Shown here piece by piece: positions 47,172-59,336 of a stretch of DNA of 64,000 bases. The stretch is taken from the NCBI RefSeq assembly GCF_028553725.1, contig NZ_CP067124.1, positions 2,242,001-2,306,000 of the forward strand, read 5' to 3'. The translations under genes and the position numbers were made by a program. Below the pieces are notes generated by a model. That model ran no database searches, was not told the origin of the DNA, and saw only the letters and a program-made list of their open reading frames with translations. Positions within the stretch are counted from its first letter, which is position 1, and the number at the start of each line of letters is the position of its first letter. The stretch is from Paracoccus alcaliphilus (lineage in GTDB: Bacteria > Pseudomonadota > Alphaproteobacteria > Rhodobacterales > Rhodobacteraceae).

Positions 47172-47832
47172 GGTTCTGCGGTTGGATGGCGTCGCCAAGA
47201 CCTATGGTCTGGGCGGTCCCGCCCCGGTCGAGGTGCTGCGCGGTCTGGACCTGAGCGTCGCGCGCGGCGAAGTCGTGGCGCTGGTCGCGCCGTCGGGGGC
47301 GGGCAAATCGACGCTGCTGCATATCGCGGGGCTGCTGGATCAGCCGACCTCGGGCAGGGTGATCCTTGGCGGGCGCGACATGACCGGCCTGTCGGATCAG
47401 GCACGGACCGAGGCGCGGCGCTCGGATCTGGGCTTCGTCTATCAGTTCCACCATCTGCTGCCGGAGTTTTCGGCGCATGAGAATATCGTGCTGCCGCAAC
47501 TGGCCAACGGGGTTCCGGCGCAGGCGGCGGCGGCGCGGGCCAGCGATCTGCTGGATCGCGTGGGCCTTGGCCATCGCGCGGCGCACCGGCCGGCCGAGCT
47601 GTCGGGCGGCGAACAGCAGCGGGTGGCCTTCTGCCGGGCGCTGGCCAATGAACCGGCGTTGCTGCTGGCGGACGAGCCGACCGGCAATCTGGACCCCGAG
47701 ACCGCCGAGCGGGTGTTCGATCTGCTGATGTCATTGGTCCGGGAAACCGGGCTGGCCGCCCTGCTGGCGACCCATAACCACGATCTGGCCGCCCGCATGG
47801 ACCGGGTGGTTCACCTGACGCAGATCGGCTGA
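47164..47832 (+). CDS. lolD: Lipoprotein-releasing ABC ATPase
   Basis: A 222-residue ABC ATPase with Walker [19 protein letters not shown], signature [20 protein letters not shown] and Walker [13 protein letters not shown]. It overlaps the permease gene by 8 bases and drives lipoprotein release. Its 3' end overlaps the convergent thiD gene by 22 bases. Confidence 0.94.
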   Translation: MSEVLRLDGVAKTYGLGGPAPVEVLRGLDLSVARGEVVALVAPSGAGKSTLLHIAGLLDQPTSGRVILGGRDMTGLSDQARTEARRSDLGFVYQFHHLLPEFSAHENIVLPQLANGVPAQAAAARASDLLDRVGLGHRAAHRPAELSGGEQQRVAFCRALANEPALLLADEPTGNLDPETAERVFDLLMSLVRETGLAALLATHNHDLAARMDRVVHLTQIG

Positions 47833-48644
47833 GGGCTGTCGCGCAGCATCCAGAAATGGTCGGTCGGACCGTGGCCCTTGCCCGCATCCAGCGCGTCCCC
47901 GGCCTTCAGCGCCTGCAACACATAATGTTTGGCGGCCTTGCAGGCGCGCAGCGGATCATGCCCCAGCGCCAGTTGCGTGGCCAGCGCCGAGGACAGGCTG
48001 CATCCGGTCCCGTGGCTGTTCACGGTGGCATGACGCGGGGCGTCCAGCCAATGGCTGCCGCCTTGCCAGACCAGCAGATCAGGGCATTGATCGCCCGGCA
48101 GATGCCCGCCTTTCAGCAGTACCGCGCGCGGCCCCAGCGCCAGCAGATCATGGCCCTGCGCCTCCATCCGGTCGCGGTCGGTGGCCTCGTCGCAGCCCAG
48201 CAGATCGGCGGCTTCGGGCAGGTTCGGGGTGATGATCCGCGCCATCGGCAACAACTCGTCGCGCAGCGCATCGACGGCCTGCGCGCTCAGCAGCCGGTCG
48301 CCGCCCTTGGCGACCATCACCGGGTCAAGAACGATGGGGCAGTCCAGACCCGCCAGCGCCCCGGCCACGGCGGCGGTCACGGCGGCATCGCCCAGCATCC
48401 CGATCTTGACCGCATCGATGCGGATATCGTCGCGGATCGCGGCAATCTGGGCGGCGATGAAATCCGGCGCGACGATCTGCACCCCGCGGACACCTTGCGT
48501 ATTCTGCACCGTCAGCGCCGTGATCGCCGCCATCGCATAACCGCCATTGGCTGAAATCGCCTTGATATCCGCTTGAATTCCGGCCCCGCCCGAGGGGTCA
48601 GACCCCGCGATGGACAGGATATTCGGCACGGTCTGCCGGGGCAT
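47811..48644 (-). CDS. thiD: Hydroxymethylpyrimidine/phosphomethylpyrimidine kinase
   Basis: A 277-residue ribokinase-fold enzyme that phosphorylates HMP twice for thiamine synthesis. The substrate loop is [37 protein letters not shown] lies in the ATP site, and the anion hole and catalytic aspartate region is [20 protein letters not shown]. The ATG at 48644 follows GGGAAGGAGAGACC. A TPP riboswitch lies directly upstream. Confidence 0.95.
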   Translation of the reverse strand: MPRQTVPNILSIAGSDPSGGAGIQADIKAISANGGYAMAAITALTVQNTQGVRGVQIVAPDFIAAQIAAIRDDIRIDAVKIGMLGDAAVTAAVAGALAGLDCPIVLDPVMVAKGGDRLLSAQAVDALRDELLPMARIITPNLPEAADLLGCDEATDRDRMEAQGHDLLALGPRAVLLKGGHLPGDQCPDLLVWQGGSHWLDAPRHATVNSHGTGCSLSSALATQLALGHDPLRACKAAKHYVLQALKAGDALDAGKGHGPTDHFWMLRDSPQPICVR

Positions 48645-48651
48645 GGTCTCT

Positions 48652-48674
48652 CCTTCCCGCAGGCGTGGGGAAGG
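48652..48674 (-). promoter_or_regulatory. Hairpin hiding the thiD ribosome site
   Basis: On the minus strand CCTTCCC pairs with GGGAAGG, 7 bp around a 9-nt loop, and the second arm is the thiD ribosome site. It lies just after the TPP riboswitch core, so TPP binding would probably favour this hairpin and block translation. Confidence 0.6.
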
Positions 48675-48697
48675 GCGGACGACCCGTTGACGGGCTG

Positions 48698-48778
48698 AAC
48701 GCGACTCCCTCCGCCAGCATGATCTGGTTCAGGTTCGAAGGGTGCTTCTCAGCCCGGTCGAACCCGGACGCCCCTGTC
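48698..48778 (-). promoter_or_regulatory. TPP riboswitch (thi box)
   Basis: The minus strand carries the thi-box signatures in order: GGGGCGTCCGGGTTCGACCG, then GGGCTGAGAAGCACCC (the CTGAGA pyrimidine-sensing helix), then ACCTGAACCAGATCATGCTG followed by GGCGGAGGGA. Spacing to thiD fits translational control. Thiamine pyrophosphate is the expected ligand and would repress thiD. Confidence 0.95.
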
Positions 48779-48824
48779 ACGATCCGCAGGGAAGCCGATT
48801 GCGCGCGGTTATGCAAGCCTTCGT

Positions 48825-53173
<4,349 letters not shown>

Positions 53174-53248
53174 TCAGCTTATACGCTGCATCAGCCGCCG
53201 CGCCCAGATGGGTTGGCATGCGGATGACGGAAGGGGCGGCGGCGGCGA

Positions 53249-53443
53249 TCAGGCGCCGACCGCCAGCCGTTCGTGATTGCCGGATTCGGGGTCGCGCAGC
53301 ACATAGCCGCGTCCCCAGACGGTCTCGATATGGTTTTCGCCGTCCAGCGCCGTTGACAGCTTCTTGCGCAATTTACAGATGAAGACGTCGATGATTTTCA
53401 GTTCCGGTTCATCCATCCCGCCATAGAGGTGGTTGAGGAACAT
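53249..53443 (-). pseudogene. ctrA: CtrA response regulator, C-terminal fragment
   Basis: 64 residues, [20 protein letters not shown] through [16 protein letters not shown]. This is the end of the DNA-binding (winged helix) domain of CtrA, the cell-cycle master regulator. The receiver domain and first half of the binding domain are missing. Upstream sequence changes abruptly to prophage sequence at about 53443, so this is the attachment-site side of an insertion into ctrA. The 5' part should lie past the right end of the prophage. Confidence 0.9.
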
Positions 53444-53492
53444 TCTTTTTTTAACGTAACCGATTGAAATTTAACGGCCCATAGGGGCGGTT
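53430..53492. other. Prophage attachment junction (attL or attR)
   Basis: Host ctrA similarity ends near 53443. An AT-rich stretch (CATTCTTTTTTTAACGTAAC) then leads directly to the integrase gene, the usual place of a phage att site. The exact core cannot be set because the other junction is outside the window. Confidence 0.6.
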
Positions 53493-54500
53493 TCAATTCT
53501 GATTTCCGGTTTCCTGTTTCGTTCGCCTTGCGTTCTGCGCCTCTCGCGCCTTCGCGCGCATGTCGGCTTTTCGGCTGTAATGGCGGGCCATCTGCTCCGA
53601 TGTATGCCCTGTGATAGCCATGACATGCTCAATACTCATTCCCGGCAGACTGGCGATCTCGGCGGCCGCAGAGTGACGCAGGCAATGGATATCCCATGGC
53701 ATCGCGTCGATTTTCTTCCTGACATCGGTGATCAGCTTGTGCGCCAAGGAATAGCTGACTGATCTGCCATTTTGCTGCGCGATCAGCGTCTCGCCGATTC
53801 TCGGCGCAGCGTCCAAGGCGTCGGCCAGCGCGTCGGTGAACGGGACAAAGATGCCGGCGCCGGTCTTCTGCTGCTGGACCCAAATCCCGCCGTCCTCGAT
53901 GTCGGCCCATTTCATCGCCAGCACGTCGCCGATTCTCTGGCCGGTGCCAAGGAGAACCTCGAAGATCAACAAGGGTAGGGGGTCGGCCACAGCGCGATAT
54001 GCGGCGATCTTATCTTCGGGCCAAGGTTCCCGGGCGGGTCGAACCCCTTTCAGCTGCTCGACCCCTTCCGCCACATTCCGATCCAGCCATCCGATCCGAA
54101 CGCCGAACGCCAACAGCGTTGAGAGCACCCCGATCTTCCGGTTGGCATCTGTCGGCTTATCCTTCAGGGCGTCCCGCATCTCATAGATTTGCGAGGTGCG
54201 AAGGGTGACGGGGTCAATGTGACCTGCGGCCTCCTCCAGATAGGCAAAGTGTCGCGAGTATGACTTTCGGGTGTTTACCGCGAGCGCGGGCCAGCGGTCC
54301 GATATCATATACCGATGGATCAGCCCCTTGACGGTGCGCTTCGGGGCAGGGGGATTGCCCCGCATCATCAGGGCATACTCCGCGGCGAACTCGGCAGTGC
54401 CGGGGGTGGCATACATGCGTTGGGTCTTCCCCCACCGGCAGAAGTAGATGAGCCGGTTCTTTCCCTTGCGATAGACGTAAGATGGCAGATCGCGTTTCAT
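53493..54500 (-). CDS. Phage tyrosine integrase
   Basis: A 335-residue site-specific recombinase. The N-terminal arm and core-binding domains precede a catalytic domain with arginine in LLGTGQRIGDVLAMKW, histidine and arginine in DIHCLRHSAAAEIA, GHT in VMAITGHTSEQMA and the tyrosine nucleophile in RHYSRKADMRAKA. It integrated the phage into ctrA. It is the last gene of the leftward operon and overlaps the preceding small gene by 4 bases. Confidence 0.93.
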   Translation of the reverse strand: MKRDLPSYVYRKGKNRLIYFCRWGKTQRMYATPGTAEFAAEYALMMRGNPPAPKRTVKGLIHRYMISDRWPALAVNTRKSYSRHFAYLEEAAGHIDPVTLRTSQIYEMRDALKDKPTDANRKIGVLSTLLAFGVRIGWLDRNVAEGVEQLKGVRPAREPWPEDKIAAYRAVADPLPLLIFEVLLGTGQRIGDVLAMKWADIEDGGIWVQQQKTGAGIFVPFTDALADALDAAPRIGETLIAQQNGRSVSYSLAHKLITDVRKKIDAMPWDIHCLRHSAAAEIASLPGMSIEHVMAITGHTSEQMARHYSRKADMRAKAREAQNARRTKQETGNQN

Positions 54501-54664
54501 TTCTTGCGGCGCCAGTCTATGAAATCAGCGGGCATGGTGTCTTTCGGTGTTTCAAATATCAGGTTGATCTTTTCGCCCTCGATCTCCGCGCCGATCACGA
54601 CACGGCCAACTTCCTGGCTGGCAACAATGAGACGCTTGAGCTTTGTCTCGATCCTAACCGCCAT
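54497..54664 (-). CDS. Small phage protein (possible excisionase-like position)
   Basis: A 55-residue frame starting AVRIETKLKRLIVASQEVGR and ending PADFIDWRRKK. It overlaps the integrase start by 4 bases and the methyltransferase stop by 1. The place next to int is where excisionases sit, but no helix-turn-helix or Xis motif is clear. It is probably beta-rich and soluble. Function unknown. Confidence 0.65.
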   Translation of the reverse strand: MAVRIETKLKRLIVASQEVGRVVIGAEIEGEKINLIFETPKDTMPADFIDWRRKK

Positions 54665-55308
54665 CAGAACATCACCTCCTGTCGTGCATCCTCATAATCC
54701 TCGGCCCGCTCCAGCCGCTTCCTACACGGCGAGATCCATCCAAATCTGGTGCCGAAGCGGTCTGACGGGCAGTACTGCATCCAGATCAACCAGCAATAAG
54801 CCGTCGCGGTGCTTCCCGTGGCGCTCAGCTTGCCTTTGTGCATGACGACGCGTTCAGAGAATTGCAGGATCACCGTGGGCGGGCTGGCATTATACAGTCG
54901 TTCAAATCGCCCGACCCCTTCGAGGAATGCGCTGCGAACGATCACCGCGACGCCTTGGCGCGAAGTCCGCAGCGCTCGCTCGATGAACTGTTCGGCCAGG
55001 CGAAACGGCGGATTGGTAATCGTCCAATCGACCGGCTCTGGATCGGGACCAAACAGATAATCCTCGACGCGGAATCCCGCGCCGTAATCGTGCACATCCG
55101 CCGCATCGACCGCCGGGAAATATTCCAGCAGCGGCCGGACCATATGGCCGCGATTGGCGGCGGGTTCTCGGCAGCTGTCCATGATGGCGTGGGTTTTCAG
55201 CCACTCGCACAACGCCCGCGTGGCCCATGGCGGCGTTGGGAAATCGTCCAGGCTGTCGTGGGGCTCGGCGCGCTGCTGCATGACGGCGCTGCTGCGGTTC
55301 TGGGTCAT
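54664..55308 (-). CDS. Phage DNA methyltransferase-like protein
   Basis: A 214-residue protein with the N6-adenine methyltransferase catalytic tetrapeptide NPPF in DWTITNPPFRLAEQFIERA and an SAM-site-like segment PAANRGHMVRPLLEYFPAVD. It lacks a long target-recognition domain. It might methylate phage DNA to evade host restriction. Overlaps of 1 and 4 bases with its neighbours place it firmly in the leftward operon. Confidence 0.7.
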   Translation of the reverse strand: MTQNRSSAVMQQRAEPHDSLDDFPTPPWATRALCEWLKTHAIMDSCREPAANRGHMVRPLLEYFPAVDAADVHDYGAGFRVEDYLFGPDPEPVDWTITNPPFRLAEQFIERALRTSRQGVAVIVRSAFLEGVGRFERLYNASPPTVILQFSERVVMHKGKLSATGSTATAYCWLIWMQYCPSDRFGTRFGWISPCRKRLERAEDYEDARQEVMF

Positions 55309-55490
55309 GCCCGCGCCTCCTTCCGCCCCTCGGCGGCCCGGCTATCGTCGCGGATCCGCTTGAGGACGCCGCAGGCCGACCCCTTCGAATAGCCGAGCCT
55401 CTGCGCGATCTGATCGACCGGCAGACCCTCGTCGCGCATGCGCAGGGCGTCCAGCATGTGTTCATCGGTCCATGGCCGGCGCTTGGTCAT
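55305..55490 (-). CDS. Small helix-turn-helix phage protein
   Basis: A 61-residue basic protein with a helix-turn-helix, MLDALRMRDEGLPVDQIAQR and LGYSKGSACGVLKRIRDD, in the arrangement of resolvase/GcrA-like DNA-binding domains. Overlaps of 4 bases on both sides link it to two methyltransferase-like genes. Probably a DNA-binding accessory; role unknown. Confidence 0.7.
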   Translation of the reverse strand: MTKRRPWTDEHMLDALRMRDEGLPVDQIAQRLGYSKGSACGVLKRIRDDSRAAEGRKEARA

Positions 55491-56143
55491 GCGGCATCCC
55501 TCATCGCTTCACTCCCCCACTGATCGGCACATGCCTCTGCCACGCCTTCGAATGTCCGGCTGCGGAAACGCCACCGATCCGGCCCCGGCGAGGCGCGATG
55601 AACCGCACTCCAGCGTTTGTGTTCATCGGTCCCGGGCTTCGGCGGCGTCAGTCTATGGGTTGCGGTCAGGTGCGGCAGCCCACGCAGGTAAAAACCCGTC
55701 GCCTTGAAGAACGGCTCGCCGAACCACCACGGCTGCACGATCTGCGGCTTCGGTAGATCCGCGGGCAAGCGCTCGCGGGCGTGCTTGTGCATCACCGGGT
55801 TCTCGACCGCGACACGATCGACCGGGGCGTTCCAGCAGGCGGCGAACAGCGCGGCGCCCTCATCCAGCTCAAGCCACATATCCGACCTTGTGCGGCCGGG
55901 CGGCGGCGTATGCAGCCAGCGCACCCCGCTGTTGCACAGGCGCGTGCAGGGTGGATGGGCGACCACAAGCAAATCCCAGCCCTCGGCCAGATGATCGAGA
56001 ATGTCGCCCTGGATATGACGATTGCTGCCATCCTCGGCAGGCAGCAGATCGCAGGACCAGACATCATGCCCACGGGCGGCGAAGGCCCGGCGCATCACGC
56101 CCGAGGTCTCGCAGCCGATCAGGATACGCATGGTGGTCATCAC
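55487..56143 (-). CDS. Phage cytosine-methyltransferase-like protein
   Basis: A 218-residue protein with a Rossmann-like start (RILIGCETSGVMRRAFAARG), an acidic motif II (DVWSCDLLPAED), the catalytic-loop-like VVAHPPCTRLCNSGVRW with its cysteine, and RVAVENPVMHKHARERL (ENV-like). These are the features of C5-cytosine methyltransferases, but the protein is short and lacks a target-recognition domain. It could be a minimal methyltransferase or a related enzyme. It forms an overlapping chain with its neighbours. Confidence 0.65.
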   Translation of the reverse strand: MMTTMRILIGCETSGVMRRAFAARGHDVWSCDLLPAEDGSNRHIQGDILDHLAEGWDLLVVAHPPCTRLCNSGVRWLHTPPPGRTRSDMWLELDEGAALFAACWNAPVDRVAVENPVMHKHARERLPADLPKPQIVQPWWFGEPFFKATGFYLRGLPHLTATHRLTPPKPGTDEHKRWSAVHRASPGPDRWRFRSRTFEGVAEACADQWGSEAMRDAA

Positions 56144-56409
56144 GCACCGCCTTTCGCGAGCCCATCCCGCTCGCCAGCCTCATATCCCGCGCTGAAAGCA
56201 ACACATTCGGCCATCTCGACTGTGCTGTTGCACAGTTGACCCGCATCCGGCAGCTGTGTCCTCTTGTTCCACTCACGGAACTCGCGCGCAGCAATTGTGC
56301 GTCCGGACAGGATGCACCCCGCAACAGGATGCTGCGCGCGATCCATGCCGAGGATCATCGGCTGTGAGCCGCAGAACGGGCATGACAACAGGTCCGGCTG
56401 GATGCTCAT
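56140..56409 (-). CDS. Lar-like zinc-finger phage protein
   Basis: An 89-residue protein with an N-terminal LSCPFCGSQPMIL knuckle and AAREFREWNKRT, the pattern of Lar family restriction-alleviation proteins that modulate type I restriction. It has a C-terminal helical extension. Antirestriction is the likely role, but the Lar match rests on short motifs. Overlaps of 3-4 bases on both sides. Confidence 0.6.
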   Translation of the reverse strand: MSIQPDLLSCPFCGSQPMILGMDRAQHPVAGCILSGRTIAAREFREWNKRTQLPDAGQLCNSTVEMAECVAFSAGYEAGERDGLAKGGA

Positions 56410-56612
56410 GCCTCATCCTCCAGCCAGCACATCACGGTCAGCAGCGTGAAAACCATCGCCACCATGCCGACCCACCCTCCGACCTCGACCGGCAGTCCCA
56501 GATCGTGCGCCAAATAGCGGCCGCATATGGAAGCCAATGCGGTCAACCCGGCGCCGACGGCGAGGCACAGGGTCATAACGGTGGCCAGCGCCATGGATCT
56601 GATCAGTCTCAT
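56406..56612 (-). CDS. Small phage membrane protein
   Basis: A 68-residue protein with two membrane helices, MALATVMTLCLAVGAGLTAL and WVGMVAMVFTLLTVMCWLED. The family is not recognised. Its place in an early, repressible operon suggests a superinfection-exclusion or host-takeover role, which is only a guess. Confidence 0.6.
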   Translation of the reverse strand: MRLIRSMALATVMTLCLAVGAGLTALASICGRYLAHDLGLPVEVGGWVGMVAMVFTLLTVMCWLEDEA

Positions 56613-56800
56613 TTCTCGCCCTCCGGCAATTCGTCCAAATACGGATCGTCGTCATAGGCCGGGTCGATCCACCCATTCCCGCGGCATTCTTCGCAATCCT
56701 CATCACCCCATCCGCAGATGCAGTCTCCCGGCCAGCAATCGCAGTGGTGGTATCCGCGCCCGCTGCATGCCGGGCATTTTTCCAGCTGACCTGCGGTCAT
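56609..56800 (-). CDS. Small zinc-knuckle phage protein (DnaJ-like)
   Basis: A 63-residue, acidic protein with several CxxC-type pairs (KCPACSGRGYHHCDC and CICGWGDEDCEECRGNG). The CxxCxGxG spacing recalls the DnaJ zinc-binding region. The ATG at 56800 is set by the 4-base overlap with the preceding gene; a longer frame to 56887 is not needed. Function unknown. Confidence 0.65.
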   Translation of the reverse strand: MTAGQLEKCPACSGRGYHHCDCWPGDCICGWGDEDCEECRGNGWIDPAYDDDPYLDELPEGEK

Positions 56801-57057
56801 AAATCTTCCTCCTGAAAGCAGTATTCGCAGGGGCTGATCGCCATGCGGCACCAATCCTCGTAGCCGGTGCCGCCGCATTCCGGGCAACCCTCAGAGCCGC
56901 CCTGCGGGCCGAGGTGACGGCCGATCTGGCGCTTGGCTTCGTCCAGCGTCGGGGCCTCGCCATGCGCGTCACCTTCGTCATGCACCCAGACGAACGGGGT
57001 GCATGGAATGTCGAAGGTGCGGATGGCGATGCCGCGATATGTCACCTCGGCGGTCAT
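56797..57057 (-). CDS. Small zinc-finger phage protein
   Basis: An 86-residue protein. The N-terminal half is beta-rich (YRGIAIRTFDIPCTPFVWV) and the C-terminal half has a zinc-finger pattern, EGCPECGGTGYEDWCRMAI and SPCEYCFQEED. It is related in style to the next gene, and the two cysteine-rich proteins may be paralogues. Function unknown. Confidence 0.65.
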   Translation of the reverse strand: MTAEVTYRGIAIRTFDIPCTPFVWVHDEGDAHGEAPTLDEAKRQIGRHLGPQGGSEGCPECGGTGYEDWCRMAISPCEYCFQEEDL

Positions 57058-58040
57058 CAGGCGCCGCTGGTCTCGGGCACGCCCATCAGGAACGGCACGC
57101 CGGTGGCCTCCTGTGCCTGCGTCATCGCCTCGCGGGCGGCATCGCGCAGCGCGACATCGGGGTTGTAGAGCTGAACGATGAACTTCACGTCTGAGCCCGC
57201 CTTGCGATAGCGGAAACGCACGGCCAGACGATACAGCGCGCCTTCCTCGAAGACCGGGATCGCGATCATGAACAGGTTGGGCAACGTCAGCGGCTGGCCG
57301 TCGGGATCGCGATGCTCGGTCAGGAACTGGACCTTTGCCTCGCCGGTGTCGCGGTTGGTGGTGACGTTTAGGTGACCCTGCTCATGCACCTTGAACTCGC
57401 GCGACAGCAGGTTCAGCGCCGTATACTGCCCGAACCGTCCCTGCACCTTGGCAGCCACCTCGATCATCCGGGCTTCCCATGCCTCCGGATCGGACTTGCC
57501 TTGCCCCAGCAGCGCGGGCGTCGGATCAAGGAAATCCTTGGCGTTCTCTTCGATGAACTCGCCGAATACATCCTTGTCCAGCGCCTTGCCGCTGATCTCG
57601 TTCCAGCGCTTCCACTCTTCCGAGACAGGAAAGCTGTAGGTGCCGGTATGACGGCCATAGCGCGCCGCCGGATCGCCATTCGTGTGATCGATGACCGGCG
57701 CGCCTTCGCCGTGATAGTCGATCACCGAAACCAGCTTCGGCACCGGGTGGATCTGGCCGAACAGCACCGTGTCCGCGCCCTTGAAACGATTGGTCCAGAC
57801 AATCATGCTGTCCAGATCGGCGAGAACAGCCCTGCCGGTGCGCTGAAACGGTTTGAGGGCCTGAATGGCCTCGCGATTCTTCGCGGTCAGATCATGCAGG
57901 ACCATGTCCTTCGGCGCACTGATGATCATCGGCGCAAGCGGCGCTTCTTCCGACGGACAGATGACAATTTCGTACTCGCCGACGCGGCGCATCTCTTCGA
58001 TGATCGTCTCGGCGATGTTCTTCGGGGTTTCGGTGGTCAT
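57057..58040 (-). CDS. DUF2303 family phage protein
   Basis: A 327-residue soluble protein with the DUF2303 pattern: VPKLVSVIDYHGEGAPVIDH, KRWNEISGKALDKDVFGEFI, and FMIAIPVFEEGALYRLAVRF with RYRKAGSDVKFIVQLYNPD at the end. Members occur in temperate phages of proteobacteria; function unknown, perhaps in early DNA metabolism. The ATG at 58040 follows AAGGAAAACCCTACC; the frame to 58085 overlaps the upstream gene. Confidence 0.8.
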   Translation of the reverse strand: MTTETPKNIAETIIEEMRRVGEYEIVICPSEEAPLAPMIISAPKDMVLHDLTAKNREAIQALKPFQRTGRAVLADLDSMIVWTNRFKGADTVLFGQIHPVPKLVSVIDYHGEGAPVIDHTNGDPAARYGRHTGTYSFPVSEEWKRWNEISGKALDKDVFGEFIEENAKDFLDPTPALLGQGKSDPEAWEARMIEVAAKVQGRFGQYTALNLLSREFKVHEQGHLNVTTNRDTGEAKVQFLTEHRDPDGQPLTLPNLFMIAIPVFEEGALYRLAVRFRYRKAGSDVKFIVQLYNPDVALRDAAREAMTQAQEATGVPFLMGVPETSGA

Positions 58041-58053
58041 GGTAGGGTTTTCC

Positions 58054-58413
58054 TTACTCGGCTGCGCGCAGCTCGCGGCGGCCATCGACGTCGCGGATTT
58101 CCATGCGGGATTGGGCGGGGTTGTGGGTGGTCAGGGCGCCATCGCCGGTCAGCCAGCCGACGGCCTTGTGCTTGGGCGGCTTCGGTCCCTCGACCTTATC
58201 GGTGATCGCCATCTCCAACTGGCCGAAACGATCGCACTTCATTTCGATGGTGATGACGATCTTGCCCTTCGCTCCGGTGGCGAAGTCCTGAGCAAACTGG
58301 CGCATCTCGACATTGTTGGCCTCGATCCGCTCCAGCAGATCGGGCAGGTAATCACCGTTATCGGCGAGCGACAGCATCTGATCGAGGCTGCGCAGTTCGG
58401 GTGGGTTTGCCAT
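58054..58413 (-). CDS. Unknown phage protein
   Basis: A 119-residue protein with a helical N-terminus (LRSLDQMLSLADNGDYLPDL) and beta strands (GKIVITIEMKCDRFGQLEMA). It lies 13 bases upstream of the DUF2303 gene in the same operon. The family is not recognised. The link to DUF2303 may be functional, since the two are often adjacent in phage genomes (my recollection, not testable here). Confidence 0.65.
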   Translation of the reverse strand: MANPPELRSLDQMLSLADNGDYLPDLLERIEANNVEMRQFAQDFATGAKGKIVITIEMKCDRFGQLEMAITDKVEGPKPPKHKAVGWLTGDGALTTHNPAQSRMEIRDVDGRRELRAAE

Positions 58414-58443
58414 CTGGCATCCTTTCGGTTGCGAAACAAAGGA

Positions 58444-58481
58444 GCCGGGAAGGTGAAGGGAAGAGAAAACACCTTCCCGGC
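58444..58481. promoter_or_regulatory. Leader hairpin upstream of the 58413 gene
   Basis: GCCGGGAAGGTG and CACCTTCCCGGC form a 12-bp perfect stem with a 14-nt loop, 30 bases before the start of the unknown gene. Two further hairpins lie at 58531-58591 and 58594-58614. They may end or pause transcription between the first two genes of the leftward operon and the rest. Confidence 0.5.
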
Positions 58482-58629
58482 AAGTGCCCGCGACAGGACA
58501 GTGACATGCGTCGCGGGGTTCGAATTCAGACCGGGATGCCCTTATTTTCCGAACAAGAGGACAGGCCTTTCATGGCTTGTCGGCATCCCGGCACCGGCCC
58601 CACCACGGGGCCGGATCTCGGTCAGAGGC

Positions 58630-58836
58630 TCACAGCCCCTCGACGATGTTCACCCAGCCCAGATCGCGGGCCTGCGCGGCAGTGGGCGCAACGAAATCCA
58701 GCAGCCACTGCCAGTCCACGCGGGTCAGCAGCCATGCGACCAACAGCAGCAGGATCAGAAGCGCCCCGCCCAGAAATCCGACAAAGCCAACGGGCCGACG
58801 GTCATCATCGACGGGATCGGGGAAGCGGGCGGTCAT
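58630..58836 (-). CDS. Small phage membrane protein
   Basis: A 68-residue protein with one strong membrane helix (GFLGGALLILLLLVAWLLTR) and a short, proline-containing N-terminus. It overlaps the gene before it by 4 bases. No family is recognised; a holin-like or exclusion role is possible but unsupported. Confidence 0.6.
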   Translation of the reverse strand: MTARFPDPVDDDRRPVGFVGFLGGALLILLLLVAWLLTRVDWQWLLDFVAPTAAQARDLGWVNIVEGL

Positions 58837-59105
58837 GCCAACAGCGCCCCTGCGTCAGTGGGTTCGTCCGCGAAAAGGGCGAACTCGACGCTGCGCACCT
58901 GCGACAGATCGACGGCATAGCTGTCTTCGGGCCTGCGGATCGCGGCAAAGCGCGGCGCCGGCACGTCATCAACCATCATCTTGCCAAGGTGATCGAGAAG
59001 GGTTCCGGCCTCTTTCGCGCTGACGTTGGAAACGGTCTGGATCCCACCGTCCCGGAACATGACCTTCAGCAGGCCAAGGCGCTCAGGCTGTTCGCTGATG
59101 CTCAA
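58833..59105 (-). CDS. Unknown phage protein, first gene of the leftward operon
   Basis: A 90-residue soluble protein with GLLKVMFRDGGIQTVSNVSA and SVEFALFADEPTDAGALLA. As first gene after the leftward promoter it should be made early in phage growth. No family is recognised. The ATG at 59105 lies about 40 bases past the promoter TATTAC. Confidence 0.65.
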   Translation of the reverse strand: MSISEQPERLGLLKVMFRDGGIQTVSNVSAKEAGTLLDHLGKMMVDDVPAPRFAAIRRPEDSYAVDLSQVRSVEFALFADEPTDAGALLA

Positions 59106-59145
59106 TGTCGATCTCCCGTCCGGCGGCGTGCCGGTTGGGATGAAC

Positions 59146-59195
59146 GTAATAGGGAAGTATCCCCATTGTAAAGCATTAAATGGGGATACTTCCCC
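59146..59195 (-). promoter_or_regulatory. Leftward phage promoter with two operators
   Basis: On the minus strand TTTACA (59172-59167) and TATTAC (59151-59146) frame an operator GGGATACTTCCC (59163-59152) in the spacer. A second operator, GGGGA-TACT-TCCCC, lies upstream at 59182-59195. The arrangement matches the rightward promoter near 61200. The S24-type repressor is the expected binder, making this the equivalent of lambda OL/PL. Confidence 0.75.
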
Positions 59196-59285
59196 TTTTT
59201 AATCTTGCCGCCCCGATTCGCGCCCGCTATCCTGCGAATAGGGAGGGCGACGGATCGCCACCCGCCAGCGCCGGGCTGCGGCGCA

Positions 59286-59310
59286 TGAAAAAGCCCGCCG
59301 TGGGGCGGGC
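59286..59310 (-). terminator. Terminator downstream of the 59337 gene
   Basis: On the minus strand GCCCGCC, a 4-base loop and GGCGGGC are followed by TTTTT. It lies about 30 bases after the stop of the 226-residue gene and would separate it from the leftward promoter region. Confidence 0.88.
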
Positions 59311-59336
59311 GGAGATGGCGGTGCGCTGTGCCTACC

